From Actinotalea lenta (GTDB lineage: Bacteria > Actinomycetota > Actinomycetes > Actinomycetales > Cellulomonadaceae): a DNA stretch of 64,000 bases. The first letter of the stretch is position 1. Each line of letters opens with the position of its first letter. The stretch lies in contig NZ_JAUQYP010000001.1 of the NCBI RefSeq assembly GCF_030586465.1, positions 971,400-1,035,399 of the forward strand. Reading direction: 5' to 3'. The notes below the pieces were generated by a model. The model was given only the letters and a program-made list of their open reading frames with translations. It ran no database searches and was not told where the DNA came from. Made by a program: the position numbers and the translations under genes. This document shows positions 44,423 through 52,585 of the stretch, piece by piece.

Positions 44423-46678
44423 TCACGCGAACGCCTCGGCTCGCTTGGTCAGCTCGGCCAGGCCCGGCTCGTCGGGATTCCGGGGCTGGCCGGGGTGGAT
44501 GATCGCGACCTGACAGGCCTCCGCCGCGAGCACCAGCTCGGCGTACGTGCCGGCGTCCGGGTCGGCGATGTACGCCTGCCGGTCGTCGTTGTAGCGGAAC
44601 ATCCGGTCGTTGATCGCGGTGCACTCGTTGCAGGTCGCGCATCGCGCGGTCTCGATCCACGGCAGGTACGGGTCGTGCGCCTGGGGCTCGTCGACCTGGT
44701 CCTCGGCGTTGTCGGCGACCGGCGGGGTGGCCGGCGCTGCCGCGCTCGTGGCCGGCACGGCGGTGCCCGCGGTCACCCCGGCCGCGGCCAGCTCCGCCTC
44801 GAGCTCCTCCCGCATCCGGGCGCGCTCGAGGGCGACGTGGGAGTTGTGGATGCCGGCGAGCTCCTGGAGGCGGTGCCACTGCTCGACGCTGCGCTGGGTG
44901 AGGTGGATGAGGGGCCGGTCGACCAGCACCCGGTGCAGGCGCTCGTCGCGGGAGATCATCAGCAGGTAGGGCAGCTCGCCGGCCCACGCGCCGGGGTTGG
45001 ACGCCATGTGCTCGGCGAACGGCACCTCCTTGCCCTCGGAGCCGTCCTCGGCGGCGAGCGCGAGGTGGGTGACCAGCCGTGCGTCGCAGGCCCAGAAGTC
45101 GGCGGCGGTGAACGGCACGTCCAGGCTGACCCGCTGCACGGAGCCGTCCTGGTAGGTGATCCGCCGCACGGGCCAGTCGAGCTCGGGCTGCGGGTTGCAG
45201 CCCAGGGTGAAGCGGTCCGCCCAGGTCTCGCCCGCGCCGGGGTCGTAGGCGTAGGACGGGAACACCCGCGACTCGATGGCCGCGGCCGCCGCGAGGTAGG
45301 GCGGCAGGTCGTCGAGCCACTCGCCCTCGCCGGAGTACACCACGAACAGCGCGGCGCCCGGCGCGGCCGACCCCGCGACGATCCGGTCGCGGGCGTGGTA
45401 GAGCGCCGAGCTCGCGCACTGCATGACGAACGACTCCCCGGAGGCCAGCGCCGTGCTGGCGAGCATCCGGGCGGACAGGCCGGCCTGTGCCGGCCGGGCC
45501 TGCTGCGTCGCGCCGCGGAGCAGGTCGTTGACCTGCACCAGCGCCTTGATCGGCAGACCGGAGGCGAGCGCTTCGAGCAGCGCGACGCTGTCCTCGGAGG
45601 TCATCGACTCGGCGTCGACGCGGACCAGGTACTCCGGGAACAGCTCGAGGGTGTCGGTGTCGAGGTCGGCGACGCTCCACTTGGCGAACAGCGCGTCGTG
45701 GACCTCCTCGCGGTAGCGGCCGTCGGCCTCCATCTCGGCCATCACCAGCGCCTTGGCGAGCTCGGTCGTCGCGGCGAACCGGTCGCGGTGGGCGGCCAGC
45801 GCCGCCTGCACGTCGGTGTAGACGAAGTCGTACAGCTCGGTGGTGTCGTCGTCCTCGCCGCTCGGCACGAAGCGCTGCGTGGTGAGCACGTCGAGCAGCC
45901 GGCGGATCCGCGCGCGGCGCGAGTCGGACAGGCTGAAGCGCGGCCGGTTGTCGGTGAGGAGTCGGGACAGCGCCTCGGTGTCGAGCTCGGCGCCGACCAC
46001 GGGTCCCAACGAGGCTGCGAGCCGCTCGCCGGACAGTCCCGCCGGCGAGCTGGCCTGCTCGGCGTCGAGGATGTCCTGCAGGTCGTCGCGCAGGTGCGCG
46101 ACCCGCGCGGTGAGGTGCCGCTCGCGCTCCCGCTGCACGAGCCCCCACAGGTGCCCGACGACCTCGCGAGGCGTGTCGTGGTCGCAGGTCACCAGCCGGC
46201 CGTCGACGGTGCGCGCGGTGGTCAGCCGCGCGAGGCTGTCGGCCAGGTCGGGATCCGGTTCGCCGCCGTTGGCCGACGCCGCGATGAGTGCGTCCACCGC
46301 CTCGTCCCACGCTGCGGACAGCCGGACCGATCCGGCGTCCGCGCGCACCCGGATCTCCCGCTCCAGCAGGATCGCGTGGTGGCGAATCCGGCCGGCGTCC
46401 TCGCCGGTCGCGACCCTCAGGTCGTCGATCAGGCCGGACAGCGACCACATGGTCGTGTTCACGTCGTGCCCGTCGGCCAGCACCAGGGGGTAGTCGTAGC
46501 GGAGCTCGGTGAGCCGCCGGTACGGAGCGAAGTGCGCCGAACGCAGGCCCAGGCCCTCGACGTTGCCCAGGTGGGTGTCCATCCGGTGACCGGTGAGGTA
46601 GAACGACGCCCGGTCCTGCTGGTCGTTGCGGTGGCGGCTGCCCGTCGTCATCGGGGTGCTCTGCGCCGTGTCAGTCAT
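44423..46678 (-). CDS. Large protein of unknown fold with C-terminal [4Fe-4S] ferredoxin domain
   Basis: 751 residues. The last 72 form a ferredoxin-like domain with CATCNEC (C680, C683, C686) and EACQVAIIHPG (C722), enough for one [4Fe-4S] cluster; the usual CP after the last cysteine is CQ here. The first 650 residues match no family that I recognise; they look cytoplasmic and rich in helices, with landmarks RASFYLTGHRMDTHLGNVEGL (24-44), SGEGEWLDDLPPYLAAA and FPSYAYDPGAGETWADRF. An Ala/Pro/Thr linker (about 635-665) separates the parts. ATG at 46678 (GGTGAG 4 bases ahead) or GTG at 46687 would overlap korB by 8 or 17 bases. It is the last gene of the operon and probably accepts or scaffolds electrons from the oxidoreductase. 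Confidence 0.82.
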   Translation of the reverse strand: MTDTAQSTPMTTGSRHRNDQQDRASFYLTGHRMDTHLGNVEGLGLRSAHFAPYRRLTELRYDYPLVLADGHDVNTTMWSLSGLIDDLRVATGEDAGRIRHHAILLEREIRVRADAGSVRLSAAWDEAVDALIAASANGGEPDPDLADSLARLTTARTVDGRLVTCDHDTPREVVGHLWGLVQRERERHLTARVAHLRDDLQDILDAEQASSPAGLSGERLAASLGPVVGAELDTEALSRLLTDNRPRFSLSDSRRARIRRLLDVLTTQRFVPSGEDDDTTELYDFVYTDVQAALAAHRDRFAATTELAKALVMAEMEADGRYREEVHDALFAKWSVADLDTDTLELFPEYLVRVDAESMTSEDSVALLEALASGLPIKALVQVNDLLRGATQQARPAQAGLSARMLASTALASGESFVMQCASSALYHARDRIVAGSAAPGAALFVVYSGEGEWLDDLPPYLAAAAAIESRVFPSYAYDPGAGETWADRFTLGCNPQPELDWPVRRITYQDGSVQRVSLDVPFTAADFWACDARLVTHLALAAEDGSEGKEVPFAEHMASNPGAWAGELPYLLMISRDERLHRVLVDRPLIHLTQRSVEQWHRLQELAGIHNSHVALERARMREELEAELAAAGVTAGTAVPATSAAAPATPPVADNAEDQVDEPQAHDPYLPWIETARCATCNECTAINDRMFRYNDDRQAYIADPDAGTYAELVLAAEACQVAIIHPGQPRNPDEPGLAELTKRAEAFA

Positions 46679-47657
46679 CGAGCTCACCGCCCGTCACCGC
46701 GACCTTGTCGAACTCGGCGTCGAGCAGCCGGCGTACCGAGGCCGAGGAGTGGGTGGCCTCGGAGCGGATGATCTCGTCGTACCGGGGGACGGTGGGGTCG
46801 TGGTAGAGGATCCCGACCGGGAGCGGGTCGCTCGACGACGCGATCTCACGTGCCCGGTGGATGTCCGACGGGTCGTGCTCGAGGTGGTTCGGGAACAGCG
46901 AGGCCAGCGACGAGCTGATCGACAGCGAGCTCGGGTGGTGCAGCAGCTGCACGCGCGACGGGTCGTGCAACCACGGGTCGAAGTTGTCGGGCATCCACTC
47001 CGGGCAGCGCTGCACGATCCGGATGAACGCCAGCCCGTCGTGGTGGAACGCGGCCTGGAGGATCTCGTAGAGCATCTCGGGGATCCAGTCGGCGGCCTGC
47101 GCGACGAACGAGACGTTCTGCACGCCCAGGGTCACGGTCAGCGGGTTGAGCCCCTCCAGGTAGGACCCGCGGGGCGTGGTGTTGGACCGGGTGCCCCGCG
47201 GCGAGGTCGGCGAGGCCTGCTTCTTCGTCAGGCCGTAGATCTGGTTGTCGTGCACCATCACGACCATCCGCATGTTGTAGCGGATGGCGTGGATCCAGTG
47301 CGCGGCGCCGATGCTGAACGAGTCGCCGTCCCCGGTGTTGACGAAGACGTTGAGGTCGGGCCGAGCGAGCCGGATGCCCTCGGCCACCGGCAGCGCGCGC
47401 CCGTGGATGCCGTGGAAACCGTAGGTGTTCATGTAGTGCGGGAAGCGGCTCGAGCAGCCGATGCCGGACACGAACACGGTCTTCTCCGGGCGCAGCCCCT
47501 CGTCGCGGAGCAGCCGTTGGGCAGCGGTGAGCACGGCGTTGTCGCCGCACCCGGCGCACCACCGCGGCACGCCCTTCTGGAAGCCCTCGATCTCGAGCCG
47601 CTCGTCGTGCAGGCGCAGCAGGCACTCCGCGGCGCTCCGGTGGGTCAGGTCGATCAT
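46671..47657 (-). CDS. korB: 2-oxoacid:ferredoxin oxidoreductase beta subunit
   Basis: 328 residues. The thiamine diphosphate site is GDGDSFSIGAAHWIHAIRYN, the [4Fe-4S]-binding cysteines include WCAGCGDN and GIGCSSRFPHY plus C in VQRCPEW. This is the KorB-type beta subunit that decarboxylates a 2-oxoacid (2-oxoglutarate or pyruvate) with ferredoxin. ATG at 47657 overlaps the alpha-subunit stop by four bases. The substrate is not decided by motifs I can see; the short two-subunit layout favours 2-oxoglutarate-type enzymes. Confidence 0.94.
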   Translation of the reverse strand: MIDLTHRSAAECLLRLHDERLEIEGFQKGVPRWCAGCGDNAVLTAAQRLLRDEGLRPEKTVFVSGIGCSSRFPHYMNTYGFHGIHGRALPVAEGIRLARPDLNVFVNTGDGDSFSIGAAHWIHAIRYNMRMVVMVHDNQIYGLTKKQASPTSPRGTRSNTTPRGSYLEGLNPLTVTLGVQNVSFVAQAADWIPEMLYEILQAAFHHDGLAFIRIVQRCPEWMPDNFDPWLHDPSRVQLLHHPSSLSISSSLASLFPNHLEHDPSDIHRAREIASSSDPLPVGILYHDPTVPRYDEIIRSEATHSSASVRRLLDAEFDKVAVTGGELDD

Positions 47658-49549
47658 CGCCCGTCCAGCTTCCTGAGAATGGCCCGCTGCACGCGGCCCG
47701 GCTTGATGGGTTGGCCGCCGACCTCGCTCCAGGTGTCGACGTCGACGAGGTAGCGCGAGCGCAGCAGCATCGCCAGGGCGGAGTAGCGCCGGTTGGTCTC
47801 GTCGATGATCGGGTCGTCCAGGCGGTCGCTCCAGTTCGCCTCGACGGTCATCACCTGGTCGAAGCCCGCCATGATCTCCTTGAGTCCCGGCGGCAACGGG
47901 TTGAGGAAGCGCAGGTGCAGCGAGGACACCTCCCGCCCTTCGGCCCGCAACCGGTCCACGGCCTCCTCGATGGCTCCGCGGGTGCCGCCCCAGCCGATGA
48001 CCAGGAGGTCGCCGGACTCGTCACCGTGCACGCGAGGGGGCCGGAGGGTCTTCTGCAGCGCCGCGAGCTTGAGGCTGCGCGCGTGCAGGCCCTGCTCGTT
48101 GGCGTCCGGGTCGTAGGCGACCGAGCCGGACGTGTCGTGCGCGAGGCCGGTCAAGGTGTACATGCCGCCCGGCTGGCCGGGCGTGAAGCGCCGGGACAGT
48201 CCCGTGGTCTCGTCCCACGCGTAGGGCTGCAGGCCGTCGGGCACGTGGCTCTGGTCCACCGGGGGTGCGAGCCAGGCCGGGTCGAACTCCGGGCGCGGGT
48301 AGGGCTGCTGCGCGGTGGCCAGGCTCGCGTCGGACAGCACGACCACGACGGTGTTGAAGGTCTCGGCGATCCGTCGGGCGGTGATGATCGAGTAGAAGCA
48401 GTCCTCGATCGAGCTCGCCGCGATCACCACCTTCGGGGCGTCGCCGTGGCTGCCGAAGATCGAGGTGAGCAGGTCGCCCTGCTCGACCTTGGTCGGCTGC
48501 CCGGTGCTCGGGCCGCCACGTTGGACGTTGACCACGACGAGCGGGATCTCGGCCATCACGGCCAGACCGATGGCCTCCTGCTTGAGCGAGTAGCCCGGGC
48601 CCGACGTGATCGTCACGGCGCACTTGCCGGCGTAGGACGCCCCGATCGCGAACGTGGCCGCCGCGATCTCGTCCTCCGCCTGGTGCACCACGCCGCCGAC
48701 CTTCGGGAAGATCTCGCTGAGGTAGTGCGAGGCGGAGGTCGCCGGCGTGATGGGGTACATCGAGCAGATCTCCATGCCGGAGGCCACCACACCGAGCGCG
48801 AGCGCCGTGTTGCCGTTGGTGACGACCTGGCGCTGGTCCGTCGGGGCCGCCGGGACGTGGAACGCCAGGTCCAGGTTGGCCAGGGCCCACTCGTACCCGG
48901 CGGTGAGCAACGTGACGTTCGTGTCGATGAGAGCCTGGGTCTTCTTGCGGAACGTCAGGGCGACCTGCTCGCGGGCCAGGCCGAGGTCGAACTGGTAGAT
49001 CGCGCACAGCATGCCGAGGGCGTACATGTTCTTGCCGCGCCGCGCGTCGGAGACCAGCGTGCGGCACTCCCGCTCCATCGGGACCTCGATGATGCGGTAG
49101 CCCGCGGCGACCAGCAGGTCGTAGGTCTCGGCGTAGGACGCGGCGATCCGGGGGTCGCGGTGCTCGCGCCACATGTCCTCGAGCAGGATCGTGCAGCCCG
49201 GCTTGAGCTCGCGGGCGTGCACCCGGCCGAGCAGCACCTGCTCGTTGAACGCGACGACCAGGTCCGCCTCGTCGCCGCCGTTGGTGATGGGTCCCGAGCC
49301 CAGCCGGACCCGGTTCCCGCTGGCGCCCGCGACGCTGCGGGCCGGCGGCTGGATCTCGGCCGGGATGATCTCGACCGTCCAGACCCCGTTGCCGGTGCGG
49401 GCTGCGATCGCGCCGAACGACTGACCGCAGCGCTGGGCACCCTCGCCCGAGTCGCTGATGATCTCCACGACGTGCTCGGTGAGCGTGACGACCTGGCGTT
49501 CGCCGACCTCGGCGCTGAGTTCTGACCGTGTCGACTGGACCGTGCTCAT
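47654..49549 (-). CDS. korA: 2-oxoacid:ferredoxin oxidoreductase alpha subunit (gamma-alpha fusion)
   Basis: 631 residues. The N-terminal 220 form the gamma domain (FGAIAARTGNG, DLVVAFNEQVLLGRV); the rest is the alpha domain (GNTALALGVVASGMEICSMYPITPATSASHYL), ending with the transketolase C-terminal-like part (DLLVIGWGGTRGAIEEAVD). It provides CoA and pyrimidine-domain functions to KorB. ATG at 49549 overlaps the flavoprotein stop (ATGA). Such oxygen-sensitive enzymes are typical of anaerobes, although mycobacteria use a KorAB in air. Confidence 0.94.
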   Translation of the reverse strand: MSTVQSTRSELSAEVGERQVVTLTEHVVEIISDSGEGAQRCGQSFGAIAARTGNGVWTVEIIPAEIQPPARSVAGASGNRVRLGSGPITNGGDEADLVVAFNEQVLLGRVHARELKPGCTILLEDMWREHRDPRIAASYAETYDLLVAAGYRIIEVPMERECRTLVSDARRGKNMYALGMLCAIYQFDLGLAREQVALTFRKKTQALIDTNVTLLTAGYEWALANLDLAFHVPAAPTDQRQVVTNGNTALALGVVASGMEICSMYPITPATSASHYLSEIFPKVGGVVHQAEDEIAAATFAIGASYAGKCAVTITSGPGYSLKQEAIGLAVMAEIPLVVVNVQRGGPSTGQPTKVEQGDLLTSIFGSHGDAPKVVIAASSIEDCFYSIITARRIAETFNTVVVVLSDASLATAQQPYPRPEFDPAWLAPPVDQSHVPDGLQPYAWDETTGLSRRFTPGQPGGMYTLTGLAHDTSGSVAYDPDANEQGLHARSLKLAALQKTLRPPRVHGDESGDLLVIGWGGTRGAIEEAVDRLRAEGREVSSLHLRFLNPLPPGLKEIMAGFDQVMTVEANWSDRLDDPIIDETNRRYSALAMLLRSRYLVDVDTWSEVGGQPIKPGRVQRAILRKLDGR

Positions 49550-51078
49550 CGGGCCGTCACCGCCGTTCTGTGGGTGGAGGGAGTCTCGGCGACCCGGAGT
49601 CGGACGAACGAGTGCTCGTGCGGTGCGATCCCGAACACCGGCTCGCCGAGCGCGTCGTAGGGCAGGGACTCGTCGCGGACGCCGAGGTAGCGGAGGATCC
49701 CGGCCGCTGCCCTGCGCCCGGCGCCCATCGCCTCGATCACGGTCGCGGCGCCGGTGACGATGTCGCCGCCGGCGAAGACGCCGGCCATGGAGGTCGCCAG
49801 GTCCTCGTCGACCCGCAGGTAGCCGCGCTTGTCGAGGCTCAGCCTCGAGGTCTGGCCGATGATCGGGTTCGCGTTGGTGCCGATCGCGAACACCACCTGG
49901 TCGCAGCGCATCACGAACTCGCTGCCCGGCACCGGCACGGGCCGCCGGCGACCGGACGCGTCCGGCTCACCGAGCTCCATGCGCTGGCAGCGCAGGCCGC
50001 CCACGTTGCCCTGGCCGTCGTCGAGGACCTCGACGGGGTTGGTCAGCCAGTGGAACTCCACGCCTTCTTGCTCGGCGTGGTGCAGCTCCTCGGCACGCGC
50101 GGGGGCCTCGGCGGCCGAGCGACGGTACAGGCACTGGACGGTCTCGGCGCCCAGCCGCAGGCAGACCCGCATGGCGTCCATCGCGGTGTTGCCGGCGCCG
50201 ACCACGGCGACGTGCGTGCCCAGCGGGATCGGGGTGTCGTAGACCGGGAAGTCCCGGGCCTGCATGAGGTTCGCCCGGGTGAGCAGCTCGTTGGCGGACA
50301 GCACGCCGCCCAGGGAGTCCCCTGGGATGCCGAGCATGGTCGGGTAGCCCGCGCCGGTGCCGATGAACACCGCGTCGAAGCCCATCTCCTCGATCATCTG
50401 CTCGGGGGTGAACAGCCGGCCGACGACCGTGTTGCACTCGAACCGCACGCCGAGCCGCTCGAGGTTGGCGACCTCGGCGTCGATGACCTCGCTCGGCAGC
50501 CGGAAGTCGGGGATGCCGTAGCGCAGCACGCCGCCGGGCAGGTGCAGGGCCTCGTAGACGGTGACCTCGCACCCGGCCTTGGCGAGGTCGGCGGCGCACG
50601 CCATGCCGGCCGGGCCCGAGCCGATCACGCCGACCCGGTGCGGCGTCGGGGGTATGAACGGCCGTGAGGCCCAGTCGTTCGCGATCGCGAGGTCGCCGAC
50701 GAACCGCTCCAGGCGGCCGATCGCGACGGGCTCGAGCGAGTCGCCGACGGTGCACACGGCCTCGCACTGGGACTCCTGCGGGCACACCCGGCCGCACACC
50801 GCCGGCAGCAGGTTGGTGCGTGCGATGGTCTCGTAGGCGCCCTGGTAGTCCCGGTCGGAGACCTTCCGGATGAAGCCGGGGATGTCGACGGAGACCGGGC
50901 AGCCCCGCATGCAGGGCGTGTCGGCGCAGAACAGGCAGCGCTGCGCCTCGCGCGCGGCCTCGACCTCGTCGTACCCGAGGCTGACCTCCTCGAAGCCGCC
51001 GATGCGCTCGGCGGCGGGCTGCTCGCGCACCGGGGTGCGCTCGGCGGGGATGGTGCGGATGGTGCGCTTCGCGGCCAC
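49546..51078 (-). CDS. NfnB/GltD-like FAD and iron-sulfur oxidoreductase
   Basis: 510 residues. An N-terminal double cluster domain has C48, C51, C56, C60 and C95, C99, C105, C109; then an FAD Rossmann motif GVIGSGPAG (150-158) and a second nucleotide fold VAVVGAGNTAMDA for NAD(P). This is the layout of glutamate synthase small subunit, of NfnB and of SudA. With an NfnA-like partner encoded directly upstream and no gltB, an Nfn-type electron transfer role is more likely than glutamate synthesis. GTG at 51078 follows the partner's stop after one base; the stop overlaps korA. Confidence 0.92.
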   Translation of the reverse strand: MAAKRTIRTIPAERTPVREQPAAERIGGFEEVSLGYDEVEAAREAQRCLFCADTPCMRGCPVSVDIPGFIRKVSDRDYQGAYETIARTNLLPAVCGRVCPQESQCEAVCTVGDSLEPVAIGRLERFVGDLAIANDWASRPFIPPTPHRVGVIGSGPAGMACAADLAKAGCEVTVYEALHLPGGVLRYGIPDFRLPSEVIDAEVANLERLGVRFECNTVVGRLFTPEQMIEEMGFDAVFIGTGAGYPTMLGIPGDSLGGVLSANELLTRANLMQARDFPVYDTPIPLGTHVAVVGAGNTAMDAMRVCLRLGAETVQCLYRRSAAEAPARAEELHHAEQEGVEFHWLTNPVEVLDDGQGNVGGLRCQRMELGEPDASGRRRPVPVPGSEFVMRCDQVVFAIGTNANPIIGQTSRLSLDKRGYLRVDEDLATSMAGVFAGGDIVTGAATVIEAMGAGRRAAAGILRYLGVRDESLPYDALGEPVFGIAPHEHSFVRLRVAETPSTHRTAVTAR

Positions 51079-51079
51079 G

Positions 51080-52033
51080 TCACGCTCCTGTCGGGGTGGG
51101 AAGCTCGGAGGTGTCGGCCGCGGCCACCTCGGCGCGCCGGCAGGTGTGCTCCCAGTGCGCCAGCGCCTGGGCCTCCTCGCCGCGGTACCGCGTCAGCCGC
51201 GAGCGCAGGTCGGCGAAGTCCACCTTGTGGCCGTCGAAGTCGGGTCCGTCCACGCAGGCGAACCTGACCCCGTCACCGACCCGGACCCGGCAACCACCGC
51301 ACATCCCGGTGCCGTCCACCATGATCGGGTTCAGGCTGACGACGGTGTGCACGCCCGTGGGGCGGGTGGCCTCCGCGCAGGCCTGCATCATCACGGGTGG
51401 GCCGATCGCGACGACCTCACCGACGTCGGGGTAGCGCTCCATCGCCAGCTCCAGGCCGTCGGTGACCAGACCGTGGATCCCGGCGCTGCCGTCGTCGGTG
51501 CACAGGATCAGCTCGTCGCACACCTCGCGGAACTTGTCCTCCCAGAACACGAGCTCGGCGGAGCGGAAGCCGAGCACGCCGATCACCGTGGCGCCGCGCT
51601 CCTTGTGCGCGCGGGCCTGGGGGTAGACGGGTGCGACCCCCAGGCCGCCGCCCACGCACACCACCGTGCGGGCCGTGCCCAGGGGGCTCGGCTGGCCCAG
51701 CGGGCCGGCGACGCCGTGCAGGCTCGTGCCAACATGGCAGGTCTGCTGCATCTCGCGCGTGGTCTTACCGACGGCCTGGACGACCAGCGTGACGGTGCCG
51801 AGCTCCCGGTCGAAGTCGGCGATCGTCAGCGGGATGCGCTCGCCCTCGGGATGCGACATCACGATGACGAACTGGCCGGCCCGCGCCGCACGTGCCATCA
51901 GCGGATGGTGCACCTCGAGGATGAAGGTCGCGTCGGAGATGTCGTGTCTGGCGACGATCGGGAAGCCGGTCACCCCCGCCCGAGGCGCAGAAGTGGTGGA
52001 GGCCGACCTGAGGTCGTCCGAGGAGCTCTGCAT
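51080..52033 (-). CDS. NfnA/SudB-like FAD and [2Fe-2S] oxidoreductase
   Basis: 317 residues, a ferredoxin-NADP reductase-type protein. FAD-binding barrel with IPLTIADFD, NAD(P) domain with VVCVGGGLGVAPVYPQ, and a C-terminal [2Fe-2S] site GTGMCGGCRVRVGDGVRFAC (cysteines in CGGC plus a later C, VDGPDF after). This equals the dihydroorotate dehydrogenase electron-transfer subunit fold used by NfnA and SudB. It starts the five-gene operon. A 50-residue C-terminal tail after the cluster is Ala/Glu-rich. It probably forms a heterodimer with the protein at 49546. Confidence 0.92.
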   Translation of the reverse strand: MQSSSDDLRSASTTSAPRAGVTGFPIVARHDISDATFILEVHHPLMARAARAGQFVIVMSHPEGERIPLTIADFDRELGTVTLVVQAVGKTTREMQQTCHVGTSLHGVAGPLGQPSPLGTARTVVCVGGGLGVAPVYPQARAHKERGATVIGVLGFRSAELVFWEDKFREVCDELILCTDDGSAGIHGLVTDGLELAMERYPDVGEVVAIGPPVMMQACAEATRPTGVHTVVSLNPIMVDGTGMCGGCRVRVGDGVRFACVDGPDFDGHKVDFADLRSRLTRYRGEEAQALAHWEHTCRRAEVAAADTSELPTPTGA

Positions 52034-52186
52034 CGTGCACCCGTCCAGTCAACGCTGACCGACCCTCGAGTTGCGTGGTGCACGCGCTGCTGGGCGCACC
52101 TCGACGTGCCCCCGGGGGTATGTAGACCTCCCCACTCTGCCCAGGCGATCCGGCGACCATCTGGGACGTCTGGGCCATTCAGGCAC

Positions 52187-52200
52187 TGAGACGTATCTCA
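52187..52200. promoter_or_regulatory. Palindromic operator candidate upstream of the Nfn-Kor operon
   Basis: TGAGA-CGTA-TCTCA has perfect 5-base arms. It lies about 155 bases before the first Nfn gene on the minus strand. The regulator is unknown. Confidence 0.45.
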
Positions 52201-52491
52201 CATTGCGTCGATTTGACCTCGCGATGACCGGTACTGGAGCGGGCGCCGCCCGACGTGGTCCCTTCTTGGCCCGGCGTCGTCGCGAGCCTTACCTGGCCGT
52301 CTCGCCCCGCGGCCGGCGTCGGCGACGCGCATCACGGCCGCTCTGAGGGATAGGACGGCACAGCGGTCGATCGATAAATAACCCTCACAAGGCCCGGTGG
52401 AAATCCTCGGTCATCATCGATATGCGATTGACCTGCCAAAACGGATGAGCCGTGAGGCCCGGAGTGGACTCCAGCCTTGGCCGTAGCGGCG

Positions 52492-52535
52492 TTATCGCTT
52501 CGTGACTTGTTTATCGATTCATCTCTCGCTACTGT
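52492..52535 (+). promoter_or_regulatory. Promoter of the ABC island with repeated operator-like sites
   Basis: TTGTTT (52507-52512) and TACTGT (52530-52535) are 17 bases apart. TTATCGCTTC (52492-52501) and TTATCGATTC (52511-52520) form a direct repeat with one change, flanking or overlapping the -35. An inverted copy, ATCGATAAA, lies at 52370-52378, about 130 bases upstream. Central CG in ATCGAT fits a LacI operator; the LacI gene at 59470 is the candidate regulator. Confidence 0.6.
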
Positions 52536-52585
52536 CGCGGCAAGCGAGCGAGGGCGCTCGCGTACCCGACCAGGAAGGTGATCCC

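Larger units (their letters stand above)
52034..52585. promoter_or_regulatory. 552-base divergent regulatory region
   Basis: It separates the Nfn-Kor operon from the sugar-type ABC island and contains no credible gene. It holds a palindrome TGAGA-CGTA-TCTCA (52187-52200), and an AT-richer half from about 52350 with operator-like TTATCG repeats and the ABC promoter. On the minus strand TTGACT (near 52060) and the TACATA stretch (near 52125) may belong to the Nfn promoter, but I cannot pair them convincingly. Confidence 0.55.

Noticed and set aside
42713-46771. A 1352-codon open frame on the plus strand
   Set aside because: It runs antisense through both mshD genes and the ferredoxin-tailed gene. 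In very GC-rich DNA, antisense frames stay open by chance. Its peptide has no family motifs and is Arg/Ala/Gly-rich, while the minus-strand proteins show clear motifs.
49546-51078. GltD, the small subunit of glutamate synthase
   Set aside because: The domain layout fits, but no large subunit gene is present, and the partner upstream is an NfnA/SudB-type protein, so an Nfn-like role is preferred.
52071-52346. A small plus-strand frame in the divergent region, with ATG 52224 giving 40 residues
   Set aside because: No ribosome site and an Arg-run peptide (GRRRRRASRPL); more likely non-coding regulatory DNA.
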